A stretch of DNA of 42,882 nt, from assembly GCA_035286365.1 (NCBI GenBank), contig DATHJZ010000180.1:1-42882 (forward strand). The letters are read 5' to 3'. This DNA is from CADEED01 sp035286365. Lineage in GTDB: Bacteria > Pseudomonadota > Gammaproteobacteria > Steroidobacterales > Steroidobacteraceae. How positions within the stretch are numbered: the stretch's first letter is position 1; every line of letters begins with the position of its first letter. Position numbers and translations under genes: made by a program. Positions 1-8,271 of the stretch are shown here, piece after piece. The notes beneath the pieces are model-generated. The model did no database searches, was not told the DNA's origin, and saw only the letters and a program-made list of their open reading frames with translations.

Positions 1-3000
1 CGCGAATATCGACGGCGCATGGGCGCCGGGAAATACCGCTGCACTTCGCTCGCGAAGTACGGATCGTCGGGCAGATCGGAATCGATCAGGTGATTGCTGA
101 GCCAGATCTTGCTGTACGCCAGCACCACCGCCAATTCGGGACGCGTGAGGCCGAGCCGCTGCTTGCGGCGCTCGAGGAATTCATCGTCGGCCGGCAGGAA
201 TTCGATGGCGCGGTTCAGGTGTCCGCCGCGCTCGAGCGCGCGCACCAGGCTCTGGTACTCGGTGAGTCGCTCGGGCGCGCGCTGCTCCAATACCGACAGC
301 GCCTGGCTCTGCAGGTAGTTGTTTCGCAGTACCAGCGCCGCGACTTCGTCCGTCATGCTGGCTAGTAGTTTGTCGCGCGCGGCGCGCGTGAGGTTGCCCT
401 TGCGGACGACGTCGGCCAACAGGATCTTGATGTTCACCTCGAGGTCGGAGGTGTTCACGCCGGCGGAGTTGTCGATGAAATCGGTGTTGATGCGGCCACC
501 CGCCTGCGCGTACTCGACGCGCCCGCGTTGCGTGCAGCCGAGATTGCCGCCTTCACCCACGACCTTCGCGCGCAGTTCGCGGCCATCGGCCCGAATGGCA
601 TCGTTGGCGCGATCGCGCACCTCGCCGTGCGACTCGTCGCTTGATTTCACGTACGTGCCGATGCCGCCGTTCCACAGCAGGTCCACCGGCATACGCAGGA
701 TCGCGCGCATGACTTCGACCGGCGCGGCGGCGGGCGCGTCGATACCTAACAAGCTGCGGGCCTCGGCCGAGAGTGCGATCGACTTGGCGCTGCGCGGCCA
801 CACGCCGCCGCCGCGCGAGATGGCTTTGCGCGAATAGTCGTCCCAGCTCGAGCGCGGCAGCTTGAACAGCCGTTCGCGCTCGCGAAAGCTCGCGGCGACC
901 TGCGGGTGCGGGTCGAGGAAGATGTGGCGATGGTCGAAGGCCGCGACCAGGCGGGTGTGCTTCGACAGCAGCATGCCGTTGCCGAACACGTCGCCCGACA
1001 TGTCGCCGATTCCGGCGCACGAGAATTCCTGCGCCTGGATGTCCAGCCCGAGTTCACGGAAGTGGCGCTTCACGCATTCCCACGCGCCGCGCGCGGTGAT
1101 GGCCATGCCCTTGTGGTCGTAACCGGCCGAGCCACCCGAGGCGAACGCATCACCCAGCCAGTGGCCGTATTCCATGGAGATGGCGTTGGCGATGTCGGAG
1201 AACGTCGCGGTGCCCTTGTCCGCGGCCACGACGAGATAGGCGTCGTCGCCGTCGCGGCGGACCAGCCCGGGTCGTACCACGGTCTTGCCATTCACGATGT
1301 TGTCGGTGAGATCGAGCAGGCCGCGGATGAAGGTCTGGTAGCTGGCCACCACTTCTTTCTGCGTGTCCTCGCGCGAACCGCCGGCCGGCAATTGCTTCGG
1401 ATAAAACCCGCCCTTCGCGCCCACCGGGACGATCAGCGTGTTCTTGACGTTCTGCGCCTTCATCAAGCCGAGCACTTCCGTGCGGAAATCTTCGCGGCGA
1501 TCCGACCAGCGGATGCCGCCGCGCGCGACGTAACCCATGCGCAAATGCACACCTTCGACGCGCGGGCTGTAGACGAAGATCTCGAATTTCGGGCGCGGCA
1601 GCGGCAGGTCCGGGATGGCGTGCGGATCGAGCTTGAACGATACCCAGGGTTTTACCGCGCCGGCCGCGGTCCCATCCATCGTTTGATAGTAGTTAGTGCG
1701 CAGCGTAGCGCGAATCACCGCCAGGTAGGCCCGCAGGATGCGGTCTTCGTCGAGGCTCGCGACCTTGTCGAAGGCGGCGAGGATGCTCTTGGCCGCGCGT
1801 TCGGCGGCACTTTCGCGTTGTTTGCCATCCAGGCCGAACTGCGTTTCGAACAGGCGCACCAGCGCACGCGCTATCGGCGCCTGCGCGACCAGCACACGCT
1901 CCATGTATGCCTGGCTGAACGGAATGCCGGTCTGCAGCAGGTAGCGGCAGTAGGCGCGCAACACGACGATCTCGCGCGCGCTCAAGGAAGCGCACAGCAG
2001 CAGGCGATTGAACCCGTCGTTCTCGATGTCGCCGCGCCACGCGGCCAGGAACGCCTCCTTGAACAAGGGCCCGAGGCTGCCGAGATCGGCGCGCTTCAGA
2101 TCTCGGGCTTCGAGTTCGAAATCCTGGATCCACGTGCCGCGTGGCCCAAGTGCGAGTTGATAGGGATGTTCCGCGAGCACGCGCAGCCCGAAATTCTCCA
2201 GCATGGGCAGGATGTCGGAGATCGAGATCGGATCCCCTGCGATCGCAATGCGCAGGTGCAGGCGATTGTGCGGGCCGCCCGGATGCTCATGCAGGTTGAG
2301 CTGCGGTATCGCCGGATTCGCCGCCAGCGCCTCGAGATCGGCAATGTCATTCAGGGCCTGCGCCGGTTCGACGTCCGCGCGATACGCGGGCGGGAACGAT
2401 TTGGCATAGCGGCTCGCCAGCTCCACGGCGGGCTGTTCGACGCCGCGCGAAATCAGCGCCTGTTGCAGGCGGTCTTCCCAGGTGGCTGCGGCCGCGGCGA
2501 TTTCGGCCTCGATGCTGGCGACGTCTTCGACAGACGGGCCGCCCTGTGGTGTGCGCACCAGCAGGTGCAGCCGCGCCAGCGTCGAGTCGGAAATCTGCAC
2601 CTGCGTCTCGACATGGGTGCCACCAAAGCGTTCCCGCACGATGCGTTCGATGCGCTCGCGTACCTCGGTGTTGTAGCGGTCGCGCGGCACGTAAACGAGG
2701 CAGGAATAGAAGCGCTCGTAGCTGTCACGGCGCGCGAACAGCCGCACGCGGCGGCGTTCGTACAGATTGACGATGCCGCGCACGATCGGGATGAGCTCCG
2801 CCGCGGGTGTCTGGAACAGCTCGTCGCGCGGGAACGTCTCGATCACGTTGACCATCGACTTCGCGTCGTGGCTCTGCGGCGGCAGCCCGAAGTGCTCGAT
2901 CACGGCTTCGAGCTTGCGGCGCAGCAGCGGAATCTCCGCCGGCGCCATGTGATAGGCGCTCGAGGTCCAGAGCCCGAGAAAGCGATGCTCGCCGCTGACG

Positions 3001-3953
3001 TTGCCGCGCGCATCGAAAGTCTTCACCCCGACGTAGTCGAGGTAGCTCGAGCGATGCACGGTCGAGGGCGTGTTGGCCTTGGTCAGGATCAGCAGATCCG
3101 GTTCGCGCGCCTGTTTGCGCAGATGGCCTGTCAGTACGATGGGCGCGGGCCGCTTGCCTGAGTTGGCGGTGCGCAGGATGCCGAGCCCCGTGCCGGCTTC
3201 GCGTACCAGCGCGTCACGGGCGCGGCCGCGCTTCAAGTGGTAGTAGCGGTAGCCGAGGAACACGAAATGTCCGTCGAGCATCCAGGTGAGCAGTGCGCGT
3301 GCCTCGCTGGCGTGCGACTGCGGCACCGGTAGTTTGGCGCGCCCGAGTTCGTTGGCCACCGCGCGCACGCGTTCGAGCATGCGCGGGAAATCCTGCACCG
3401 CCTTGCGAACGTCATCGAGCGCGGCGTGCAGCCGACGCAGCAGCTCGCGGGCCTGGGGCTCATCGCGCGGCCGGTCGATCTCGAACATCTGCCAGGACTC
3501 GAGACGCGCGTCGTGCGGGTCGGCGGACACGGCGCGCAGGTTGCCGCTGCCGTCGCGCTTTACGGCCAGCATCGGGTGCACGATCAGGTGAACTGCAATG
3601 TTCATCTGGCTGAAGACGAGGCCGATGGAATCGACCAGGAATGGCATGTCCGGCGCCACCACGCGCGCCAGCGCGCGATGCGCAGCGATGGTGGCCGAGC
3701 CGTTCAACGCCGGAGCGATGTCGACCAGCACCTGGCTGCCCTTGCGGCGCGCGCCGAAGCGGAGGTGCGCGAGCGCTGCCGCGGCCAGGTCTTCCGGCCG
3801 ATGCGCGCGCAGGTCTTCTTCGGCGACACCGCGAAAGAAGGTGCGCACGAAATCGGCGGCGAGCGCGCGCTTCGTCTTCGGGAGGTCCTTGGCGGCGGAC
3901 GCGACTATCTTCTCGATAAGCGCGAGACGGGCGGCGGGAATCTTGCCCAGCAT
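1..3953 (-). CDS. gdhB: NAD-specific glutamate dehydrogenase, large (about 180 kDa) type; C-terminal end outside window
   Basis: Oxidatively deaminates glutamate to 2-oxoglutarate with NAD+, a cytoplasmic catabolic enzyme. Translating the complement from the ATG at 3953 gives an N terminus rich in family features (FFRGVAEEDL, then PDMPFLVDSIG near residue 100), followed by FYSCLVYVPRDRYNTEV near residue 420. The catalytic core near residues 800-850 reads MGYVARGGIRWSDRREDFR and then MKAQNVKNTLIVPVGAKGGF, holding the glutamate-binding lysines. Further on is DIQAQEFSCAGIGDMSGDVF, typical of the nucleotide-binding half. About 1317 residues lie in the window; the family is usually about 1600, so roughly 300 are missing at the left edge, where the frame is still open (YSKIWLSNHLIDSDLP). 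I spot-translated segments rather than every codon. It appears monocistronic, with marR behind its start on the same strand. Confidence 0.95.
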   Translation of the reverse strand, partial: MLGKIPAARLALIEKIVASAAKDLPKTKRALAADFVRTFFRGVAEEDLRAHRPEDLAAAALAHLRFGARRKGSQVLVDIAPALNGSATIAAHRALARVVAPDMPFLVDSIGLVFSQMNIAVHLIVHPMLAVKRDGSGNLRAVSADPHDARLESWQMFEIDRPRDEPQARELLRRLHAALDDVRKAVQDFPRMLERVRAVANELGRAKLPVPQSHASEARALLTWMLDGHFVFLGYRYYHLKRGRARDALVREAGTGLGILRTANSGKRPAPIVLTGHLRKQAREPDLLILTKANTPSTVHRSSYLDYVGVKTFDARGNVSGEHRFLGLWTSSAYHMAPAEIPLLRRKLEAVIEHFGLPPQSHDAKSMVNVIETFPRDELFQTPAAELIPIVRGIVNLYERRRVRLFARRDSYERFYSCLVYVPRDRYNTEVRERIERIVRERFGGTHVETQVQISDSTLARLHLLVRTPQGGPSVEDVASIEAEIAAAAATWEDRLQQALISRGVEQPAVELASRYAKSFPPAYRADVEPAQALNDIADLEALAANPAIPQLNLHEHPGGPHNRLHLRIAIAGDPISISDILPMLENFGLRVLAEHPYQLALGPRGTWIQDFELEARDLKRADLGSLGPLFKEAFLAAWRGDIENDGFNRLLLCASLSAREIVVLRAYCRYLLQTGIPFSQAYMERVLVAQAPIARALVRLFETQFGLDGKQRESAAERAAKSILAAFDKVASLDEDRILRAYLAVIRATLRTNYYQTMDGTAAGAVKPWVSFKLDPHAIPDLPLPRPKFEIFVYSPRVEGVHLRMGYVARGGIRWSDRREDFRTEVLGLMKAQNVKNTLIVPVGAKGGFYPKQLPAGGSREDTQKEVVASYQTFIRGLLDLTDNIVNGKTVVRPGLVRRDGDDAYLVVAADKGTATFSDIANAISMEYGHWLGDAFASGGSAGYDHKGMAITARGAWECVKRHFRELGLDIQAQEFSCAGIGDMSGDVFGNGMLLSKHTRLVAAFDHRHIFLDPHPQVAASFRERERLFKLPRSSWDDYSRKAISRGGGVWPRSAKSIALSAEARSLLGIDAPAAAPVEVMRAILRMPVDLLWNGGIGTYVKSSDESHGEVRDRANDAIRADGRELRAKVVGEGGNLGCTQRGRVEYAQAGGRINTDFIDNSAGVNTSDLEVNIKILLADVVRKGNLTRAARDKLLASMTDEVAALVLRNNYLQSQALSVLEQRAPERLTEYQSLVRALERGGHLNRAIEFLPADDEFLERRKQRLGLTRPELAVVLAYSKIWLSNHLIDSDLPDDPYFASEVQRYFPAPMRRRYS

Positions 3954-4020
3954 TGAGGTTTTCTCAGGGAAGGTGGAGAGGTGTCAGCGAGCGCGCGATT
4001 ATACATGCGCCTCGATGACC

Positions 4021-4485
4021 TCAATCCGCATGCGCGGGTCCGAGCTCGACGGCGCGACCTAGCAAAACTCGCAGAATCTTGTCGAGCGTGGCGCGATCCC
4101 GATTCGAAAGTGACGCCACCAGGCGACGTTCGTATTCCAGCGCCATGGGCACGACCTGTGCATAGACACGAACGCCTGCCGGCGTGAGCTGCAGGTGTGT
4201 GCGGCGGCGATCCGCCGATACCTTGGTGCGACGCAGCCGGCCGGCGGCCAGCAGGGTGGCCACCGCACGGCTCACGGCGACCTTGTCCATGGCGGTTCGC
4301 GCCGTGACCTCGGCGGCAGAAAGACCGGGATTTGCCGCCAGGACTGCCATGACCCGCCATTCGGGGATCGACAGCCCGAAGTGCAGGAAATAGGCCGCCG
4401 CGATCGCTCCGCTCACGGTGTTGGACAGCACCGACAGCCGATAGGGAAGAAATTTCTCGAGATGGAGTTTCGGGCGGCGGGTCAT
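4021..4485 (-). CDS. MarR-family transcriptional regulator, probable repressor of the hppD operon
   Basis: 154 residues, the normal MarR length. A winged helix spans roughly residues 35-105: the segment LSIPEWRVMAVLAANPGLSA, a recognition region around MDKVAVSRAVATLLAAGRLR, and the wing KVSADRRRTHLQLTPAGVRV. MarR proteins bind short palindromes as dimers and usually respond to a small aromatic or lipophilic ligand. The gene is divergent from hppD with 44 bp between start codons, and a 14-bp near-palindrome sits in that gap, so autorepression and control of tyrosine catabolism are the natural inference. The ATG at 4485 is used; no longer start fits the gap well. The ligand cannot be read from sequence; 4-hydroxyphenylpyruvate or homogentisate are guesses. 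Confidence 0.88.
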   Translation of the reverse strand: MTRRPKLHLEKFLPYRLSVLSNTVSGAIAAAYFLHFGLSIPEWRVMAVLAANPGLSAAEVTARTAMDKVAVSRAVATLLAAGRLRRTKVSADRRRTHLQLTPAGVRVYAQVVPMALEYERRLVASLSNRDRATLDKILRVLLGRAVELGPAHAD

Positions 4486-4487
4486 TG

Positions 4488-4501
4488 GTTACAATTGAAA
4501 C
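4488..4501. promoter_or_regulatory. Candidate MarR operator overlapping the hppD -10 region
   Basis: GTTACAATTGAAAC is an inverted repeat with 6 of 7 pairs matching around the central CAATTG. It starts 3 bp from the marR start codon. The TACAAT inside it (4490-4495) can serve as the -10 of hppD, so a bound repressor would block hppD and sit at the start of marR. A second, looser inverted repeat (TGAAA-9-TTTCA, 4496-4514) overlaps it. No good -35 was found. The function is inferred from position and symmetry only. Confidence 0.5.
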
Positions 4502-4529
4502 TAAATCAATTTCACTCAGGAGGCCAGAG

Positions 4530-5615
4530 ATGGCTCCTTCTACTCCAGATTTGTTGGCAAAATCCCTGGCTGATCCCATGGCCAATCCCATGGGTACCGA
4601 CGGATTCGAATTCGTCGAGTACGCCGCGCCGGATCCGAAACTGCTGCGCGGCCTGTTCGAACGCCTTGGGTTCCCCGTCGTCGCCCGTCATCGCAGCAAA
4701 AACGTCACGCTGCATTCACAGGGCGGTATCAATTTCGTCATCAACGCCGAGCCGGACTCCTTCGCGCAGAGATTCGCGCAGGCGCACGGTCCCTGCGTCT
4801 GCGCGATGGCGTTCCGCGTCGCCGATGCGGCCGCCGCATTCGAGCGGGCGGTTTCGCTCGGCGCCGAACCGCATCGCGCCAGCGTCGGTCCGATGGAGCT
4901 GAACATTCCCGCGATCGTCGGCATCGGCGGTTCGCTGATCTATTTCGTCGACCGCTATGGCGACCATTCGATATACGACGTCGATTTCCGCAGCGTGATC
5001 CCGCAACCGATGCAGCGGGCCGGCCTGCTCGAGGTCGACCATCTCACGCACAACGTGCATCGCGGCCACATGGACAAATGGACCGGCTTCTACGAGACGT
5101 TGTTCAACTTCCGTGAAATCCGCTACTTCGATATCGAAGGCAAGAAGACCGGGTTGTTCTCACGGGCGCTGACCAGTCCTTGCGGCAAGATCCGCATACC
5201 GATCAACGAATCGCAGGACGACAAGTCGCAGATCGAGGAATACCTGCGCGAGTACAAGGGCGAGGGCATCCAGCACATCGCGCTCTCGACCGCCGACATC
5301 TACAACACGGTCGACGTGCTGCGCGGCCGCGGGGTCGCATTCCAGGACACCCCCGAGACCTATTACGAAGGCATCAGCACGCGCGTCGCCGGGCACCAGG
5401 AAGACATCGAGGAGCTGCGCAGGCGCCGCATTCTCATCGACGGCAACGGCACGAATGACGAAGGCGTATTGCTGCAGATCTTCACGGCCAATGTGATCGG
5501 CCCCATCTTCTTCGAGATCATCCAGCGCAAGGGCAACCAGGGTTTCGGTGAAGGCAATTTCAAGGCATTGTTCGAGTCGATCGAACTCGATCAGATCCGG
5601 CGGGGTGTCATTTGA
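4530..5615 (+). CDS. hppD: 4-hydroxyphenylpyruvate dioxygenase
   Basis: Converts 4-hydroxyphenylpyruvate to homogentisate with O2 and Fe(II), the second step of tyrosine breakdown. 361 residues, the normal length for bacterial HPPD. The non-catalytic N-terminal domain starts at NPMGTDGFEFVEY. The C-terminal vicinal-oxygen-chelate domain carries the iron triad: His171 (VDHLTHNV), His249 (GEGIQHIALS) and Glu329 (FFEIIQRKGNQGFGEGNF). The hallmark C terminus FESIELDQIRRGVI is present. The ATG at 4530 has a perfect AGGAGG six bases upstream (4518-4523) and is preferred over an upstream TTG at 4485. First gene of the operon; its stop overlaps the maiA start. Confidence 0.97.
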   Translation: MAPSTPDLLAKSLADPMANPMGTDGFEFVEYAAPDPKLLRGLFERLGFPVVARHRSKNVTLHSQGGINFVINAEPDSFAQRFAQAHGPCVCAMAFRVADAAAAFERAVSLGAEPHRASVGPMELNIPAIVGIGGSLIYFVDRYGDHSIYDVDFRSVIPQPMQRAGLLEVDHLTHNVHRGHMDKWTGFYETLFNFREIRYFDIEGKKTGLFSRALTSPCGKIRIPINESQDDKSQIEEYLREYKGEGIQHIALSTADIYNTVDVLRGRGVAFQDTPETYYEGISTRVAGHQEDIEELRRRRILIDGNGTNDEGVLLQIFTANVIGPIFFEIIQRKGNQGFGEGNFKALFESIELDQIRRGVI

Positions 5616-6262
5616 CTCTCGAGCTCTACGGTTTCTGGCGCAGCTCCGCGTCGTATCGCGTCCGCATCGCGCTCAACCTCAAGGCGCTGCCGTACGTGAC
5701 GCACGCGGTGAACCTGGTGCGCGACGGCGGCGAGCAATTCTCCGCAGCGTATCGCGCCGTGAATCCGCAGAGCCGTGTACCCACGTTGGTGCACAACGGC
5801 CAGCGATTTTCCCAGTCACTGGCCATCATCGAATACCTCGACGAGACCTTTCCGGACCACCGCCTCGTCCCGCGCGACCCGGTCGACCGCGCGCGCGTGC
5901 GCATGCTGTCGCAGCTCATCGCCTGCGACATTCAGCCGCTGCAGAACACCAGCACGACCCATTACCTCAAGGAACAGATGCATCAGGACGAGGCCGCCGT
6001 CACGGCGTGGCTGCGCGAATGGATCATCCGCGGGCTCGACGCGTACAACGCGCACCTGGAGCGCGACCATCTTTCGGGCAAGTTCTCGCACGGCGACACA
6101 CCGACCATGGCCGATTGCTGCCTGATTCCGCAGCTGTACGCGGCGCAGCGCTTCGGCGTCGAGCCCACGCGCTATCCGCGGCTCGCGCTGATCGCGGAAA
6201 ACTGCCACGCGATGTCGGCTTTCGCGCACGCGCACCCTGCGAAGCAAACCGATGCCCGCTAA
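5612..6262 (+). CDS. maiA: Maleylacetoacetate isomerase (zeta-class glutathione transferase)
   Basis: Glutathione-dependent cis-trans isomerisation of maleylacetoacetate to fumarylacetoacetate, downstream of homogentisate cleavage. 216 residues. The zeta-GST signature SSASYRVRIALNLK lies at residues 11-24, the thioredoxin-fold part continues to SLAIIEYLDETFP near residue 78, and the helical domain contains QPLQNTST and the TPTMADCCLIPQLYAA helix near residue 170. The start is a TTG at 5612 that overlaps the hppD stop by 4 nt, giving translational coupling; no in-frame ATG precedes the SSAS motif. Overlaps the next gene by 11 nt. Function is firm because of the motif plus hppD context, although homogentisate dioxygenase is missing nearby. 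Confidence 0.92.
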   Translation: MTLELYGFWRSSASYRVRIALNLKALPYVTHAVNLVRDGGEQFSAAYRAVNPQSRVPTLVHNGQRFSQSLAIIEYLDETFPDHRLVPRDPVDRARVRMLSQLIACDIQPLQNTSTTHYLKEQMHQDEAAVTAWLREWIIRGLDAYNAHLERDHLSGKFSHGDTPTMADCCLIPQLYAAQRFGVEPTRYPRLALIAENCHAMSAFAHAHPAKQTDAR

Positions 6263-6965
6263 CAAGGTTTACAAGGACGCGGTCAGCGCGCTGGCCGGTC
6301 TCACGCGTGACGGCATGACAGTCATGTCCGGCGGCTTTGGCCTGTGCGGCCTGCCCGAAAACCTCATTGTTGCGCTGCGCGACTCGGGTGCCAAGGGACT
6401 CACGGTCATTTCCAACAACGCCGGCGTCGACGGTTTCGGACTCGGGCTGCTGCTCGAGACGCGGCAGATCAGGAAAATGGTCTCGTCGTACGTGGGCGAG
6501 AACAAGGAATTCGAGCGGCAGTATCTCGCGCAGGAACTGGAGCTCGAGTTCAATCCGCAGGGGACGCTCGCCGAACGCATCCGCGCGGGCGGCGCCGGGA
6601 TCTACGGTTTCTATACGCGCACCGGCGCCGGCACCATCGTGGCGGAGGGCAAGGAGCAGCGCGAGGTCAACGGCGAGAAGTTCGTGCTCGAGACCGGGCT
6701 CACGGCGGATCTCGCCATCGTGAAGGCCTGGAAAGGCGACACCGAGGGCAACCTCGTGTACCGCAAGACGGCGCGCAATTTCAATCCGATGATGGCGACC
6801 GCCGGGCGCATCACCGTCGCCGAAGTCGAAGAGCTGGTCGAGCCGGGCGAGCTCGACGCCGACCAGATCCACACGCCCGGCATCTTCGTGCAGCGGATCG
6901 TCCGCGGTGTGGGCTACAAGAAACCCATCGAGCAGCGCACCGTGCGCAAGAAAGGAGCCGCGTAA
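6252..6965 (+). CDS. scoA: 3-oxoacid CoA-transferase, subunit A
   Basis: Alpha subunit of the succinyl-CoA:3-ketoacid CoA-transferase family, which moves CoA from succinyl-CoA to acetoacetate. 237 residues with the family's glycine-rich start GMTVMSGGFGLCGLPENLI (near residues 21-39), SNNAGVDGFGLGLLL, and GAGIYGFYTRTGAGT followed by ETGLTADLAIVKAWKGD. Acetoacetate is an end product of tyrosine degradation, so its place behind hppD and maiA fits: the enzyme would activate the acetoacetate released by fumarylacetoacetase. The start ATG lies 11 nt inside maiA and its stop overlaps the B-subunit start by one base (TAATG), so the chain is translationally coupled. Acetate or other 3-oxoacids are possible alternative substrates. 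Confidence 0.94.
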   Translation: MPANKVYKDAVSALAGLTRDGMTVMSGGFGLCGLPENLIVALRDSGAKGLTVISNNAGVDGFGLGLLLETRQIRKMVSSYVGENKEFERQYLAQELELEFNPQGTLAERIRAGGAGIYGFYTRTGAGTIVAEGKEQREVNGEKFVLETGLTADLAIVKAWKGDTEGNLVYRKTARNFNPMMATAGRITVAEVEELVEPGELDADQIHTPGIFVQRIVRGVGYKKPIEQRTVRKKGAA

Positions 6966-7600
6966 TGCCGTGGACACGCGAAGACCTGGCCAGGCGAGCG
7001 GCGCGCGAGCTGCGCGACGGCTACTACGTGAATCTCGGCATCGGCATCCCGACGCTGGTGGCTAACTACATTCCGCCGGGCGTCGACGTCGTGCTGCAAT
7101 CGGAGAACGGCATGCTCGGCATGGGCCCGTTCCCGTACGAGGGCGAAGAAGACCCCGACCTCATCAACGCCGGCAAGCAGACCATCACGCAATTGCCCAC
7201 CTCGTCCTATTTCTCGTCGGCCGACAGCTTCGGCATGATCCGCGGCGGGCACATCAACCTCTCGGTGCTCGGCGCGCTCGAAGTCGCCGAGAACGGCGAC
7301 CTCGCCAATTGGATGGTGCCCGGAAAGATGGTCAAGGGCATGGGCGGAGCGATGGATCTCGTGGCCGGCGTGCGGCGCGTGGTCGTCGTGATGGAGCACA
7401 ATTCGAAAGACGGCGCGCCGAAGTTCAAGCCACGCTGCGAATTACCGTTGACCGGCGCCAACTGCGTGGACATGCTGATCACCGACCTCGCGGTCTTCGA
7501 ACGGCCGGACCGAAATTCTGGCTTCAAACTACTGGAGCTCGCACCCGGCGTCACTGCCGCGGAAGTGCGCGCGAAAACTGCTGCGGCCTTCGCCTCGTGA
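6965..7600 (+). CDS. scoB: 3-oxoacid CoA-transferase, subunit B
   Basis: Beta subunit, 211 residues, carrying the catalytic glutamate that forms the CoA thioester intermediate, in the family motif LQSENGMLGMGPFP near residues 40-53. Other family blocks are YYVNLGIGIPTLVANYIPPG, SSYFSSADSFGMIRGGHINL and CVDMLITDLAVFE. The ATG at 6965 shares its A with the stop of scoA. The open frame extends far upstream through scoA, but that part only shadows the real gene. A rare TTA leucine codon occurs near 7441. Ten bases separate it from the next gene, so one transcript from hppD is likely. Confidence 0.95.
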   Translation: MPWTREDLARRAARELRDGYYVNLGIGIPTLVANYIPPGVDVVLQSENGMLGMGPFPYEGEEDPDLINAGKQTITQLPTSSYFSSADSFGMIRGGHINLSVLGALEVAENGDLANWMVPGKMVKGMGGAMDLVAGVRRVVVVMEHNSKDGAPKFKPRCELPLTGANCVDMLITDLAVFERPDRNSGFKLLELAPGVTAAEVRAKTAAAFAS

Positions 7601-7610
7601 AGGGCTCCCC

Positions 7611-8237
7611 ATGAAGTTCGCGAAGGCGCTGGATTGGCGTGTGCTTGCCTTGCTGGCATTCGTCCCCGCCGCAATACCGCCGGCGCATGCACAAATGGCG
7701 ACGGCTCGCGTCGACGAGCTGCTCGGGAACTTCATTGCGAGCGGCGCACAGCAGTGTGCTGCCAGCAAGGCCGATGCGACGGTGAAGAATCTGAAGGCGC
7801 AGGGCAAGGTCCTCGAGGCGTACCAGGCGGAAAGCTCGATGCAGGCCGTGTGTGTCTGCATGCCGTCGCAAGCGCGCGCATTGCTGAAAAAGCTGCCGCT
7901 CGCACAGCGTGAGACGCGAGTCACCCAGGAAGAATTCGCGCAGAAATATTTGCCGCAGATCATGAATCGCTGCGCGGGCGAGGCGATGAAGACCTCTTTC
8001 GGAGAGGGTTGCGCGGAGCGCCTCGCGGGCTACCGGCGCAATCCCGCACCGTACTGTGCCTGCATGTGGAGCAGGCTCGACGAACTTTCCGAACAGGAAC
8101 TGAGCCAGATCGCCAAGGAGAATGCGGCTTACATGCCGGCCGCGGCGGCCGCGAAACAGAAAGGCTTGCCGCTACCGAAGCGGTCACCGGCGCTCGACCA
8201 GCTGAAGGCCTTCGACGAAGCCTGCGCGGCGCCCTAG
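7611..8237 (+). CDS. Exported cysteine-rich protein of unknown function
   Basis: 208 residues; family not recognised. An N-terminal signal peptide is clear: a charged start, the hydrophobic core VLALLAFVPAAIPP and a likely cleavage after AHA (residue 27), so the product is periplasmic or secreted. The mature part has eight cysteines, an even number suited to disulfides, arranged as two similar sets: C49, C81, C83, C121 and C134, C149, C151, C205. Each set contains a CxCM tetrad (CVCM and CACM), suggesting an internal duplication. The rest is helical and charged with an alanine-rich stretch near residues 172-181. It lies 10 nt behind scoB and 34 nt before a nitronate monooxygenase-like gene, so it is probably cotranscribed with tyrosine catabolism, but its role cannot be inferred. 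Confidence 0.75.
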   Translation: MKFAKALDWRVLALLAFVPAAIPPAHAQMATARVDELLGNFIASGAQQCAASKADATVKNLKAQGKVLEAYQAESSMQAVCVCMPSQARALLKKLPLAQRETRVTQEEFAQKYLPQIMNRCAGEAMKTSFGEGCAERLAGYRRNPAPYCACMWSRLDELSEQELSQIAKENAAYMPAAAAAKQKGLPLPKRSPALDQLKAFDEACAAP

Positions 8238-8271
8238 GACACCCTGATGCCGCAGGCTTTTGTTTACGCAC

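Noticed and set aside
906..3161. 751-codon open frame on the plus strand
   Set aside because: Antisense shadow of gdhB; the minus strand gives clear NAD-GDH motifs throughout, and the plus-strand product matches no family and has the composition bias of GC-rich shadows.
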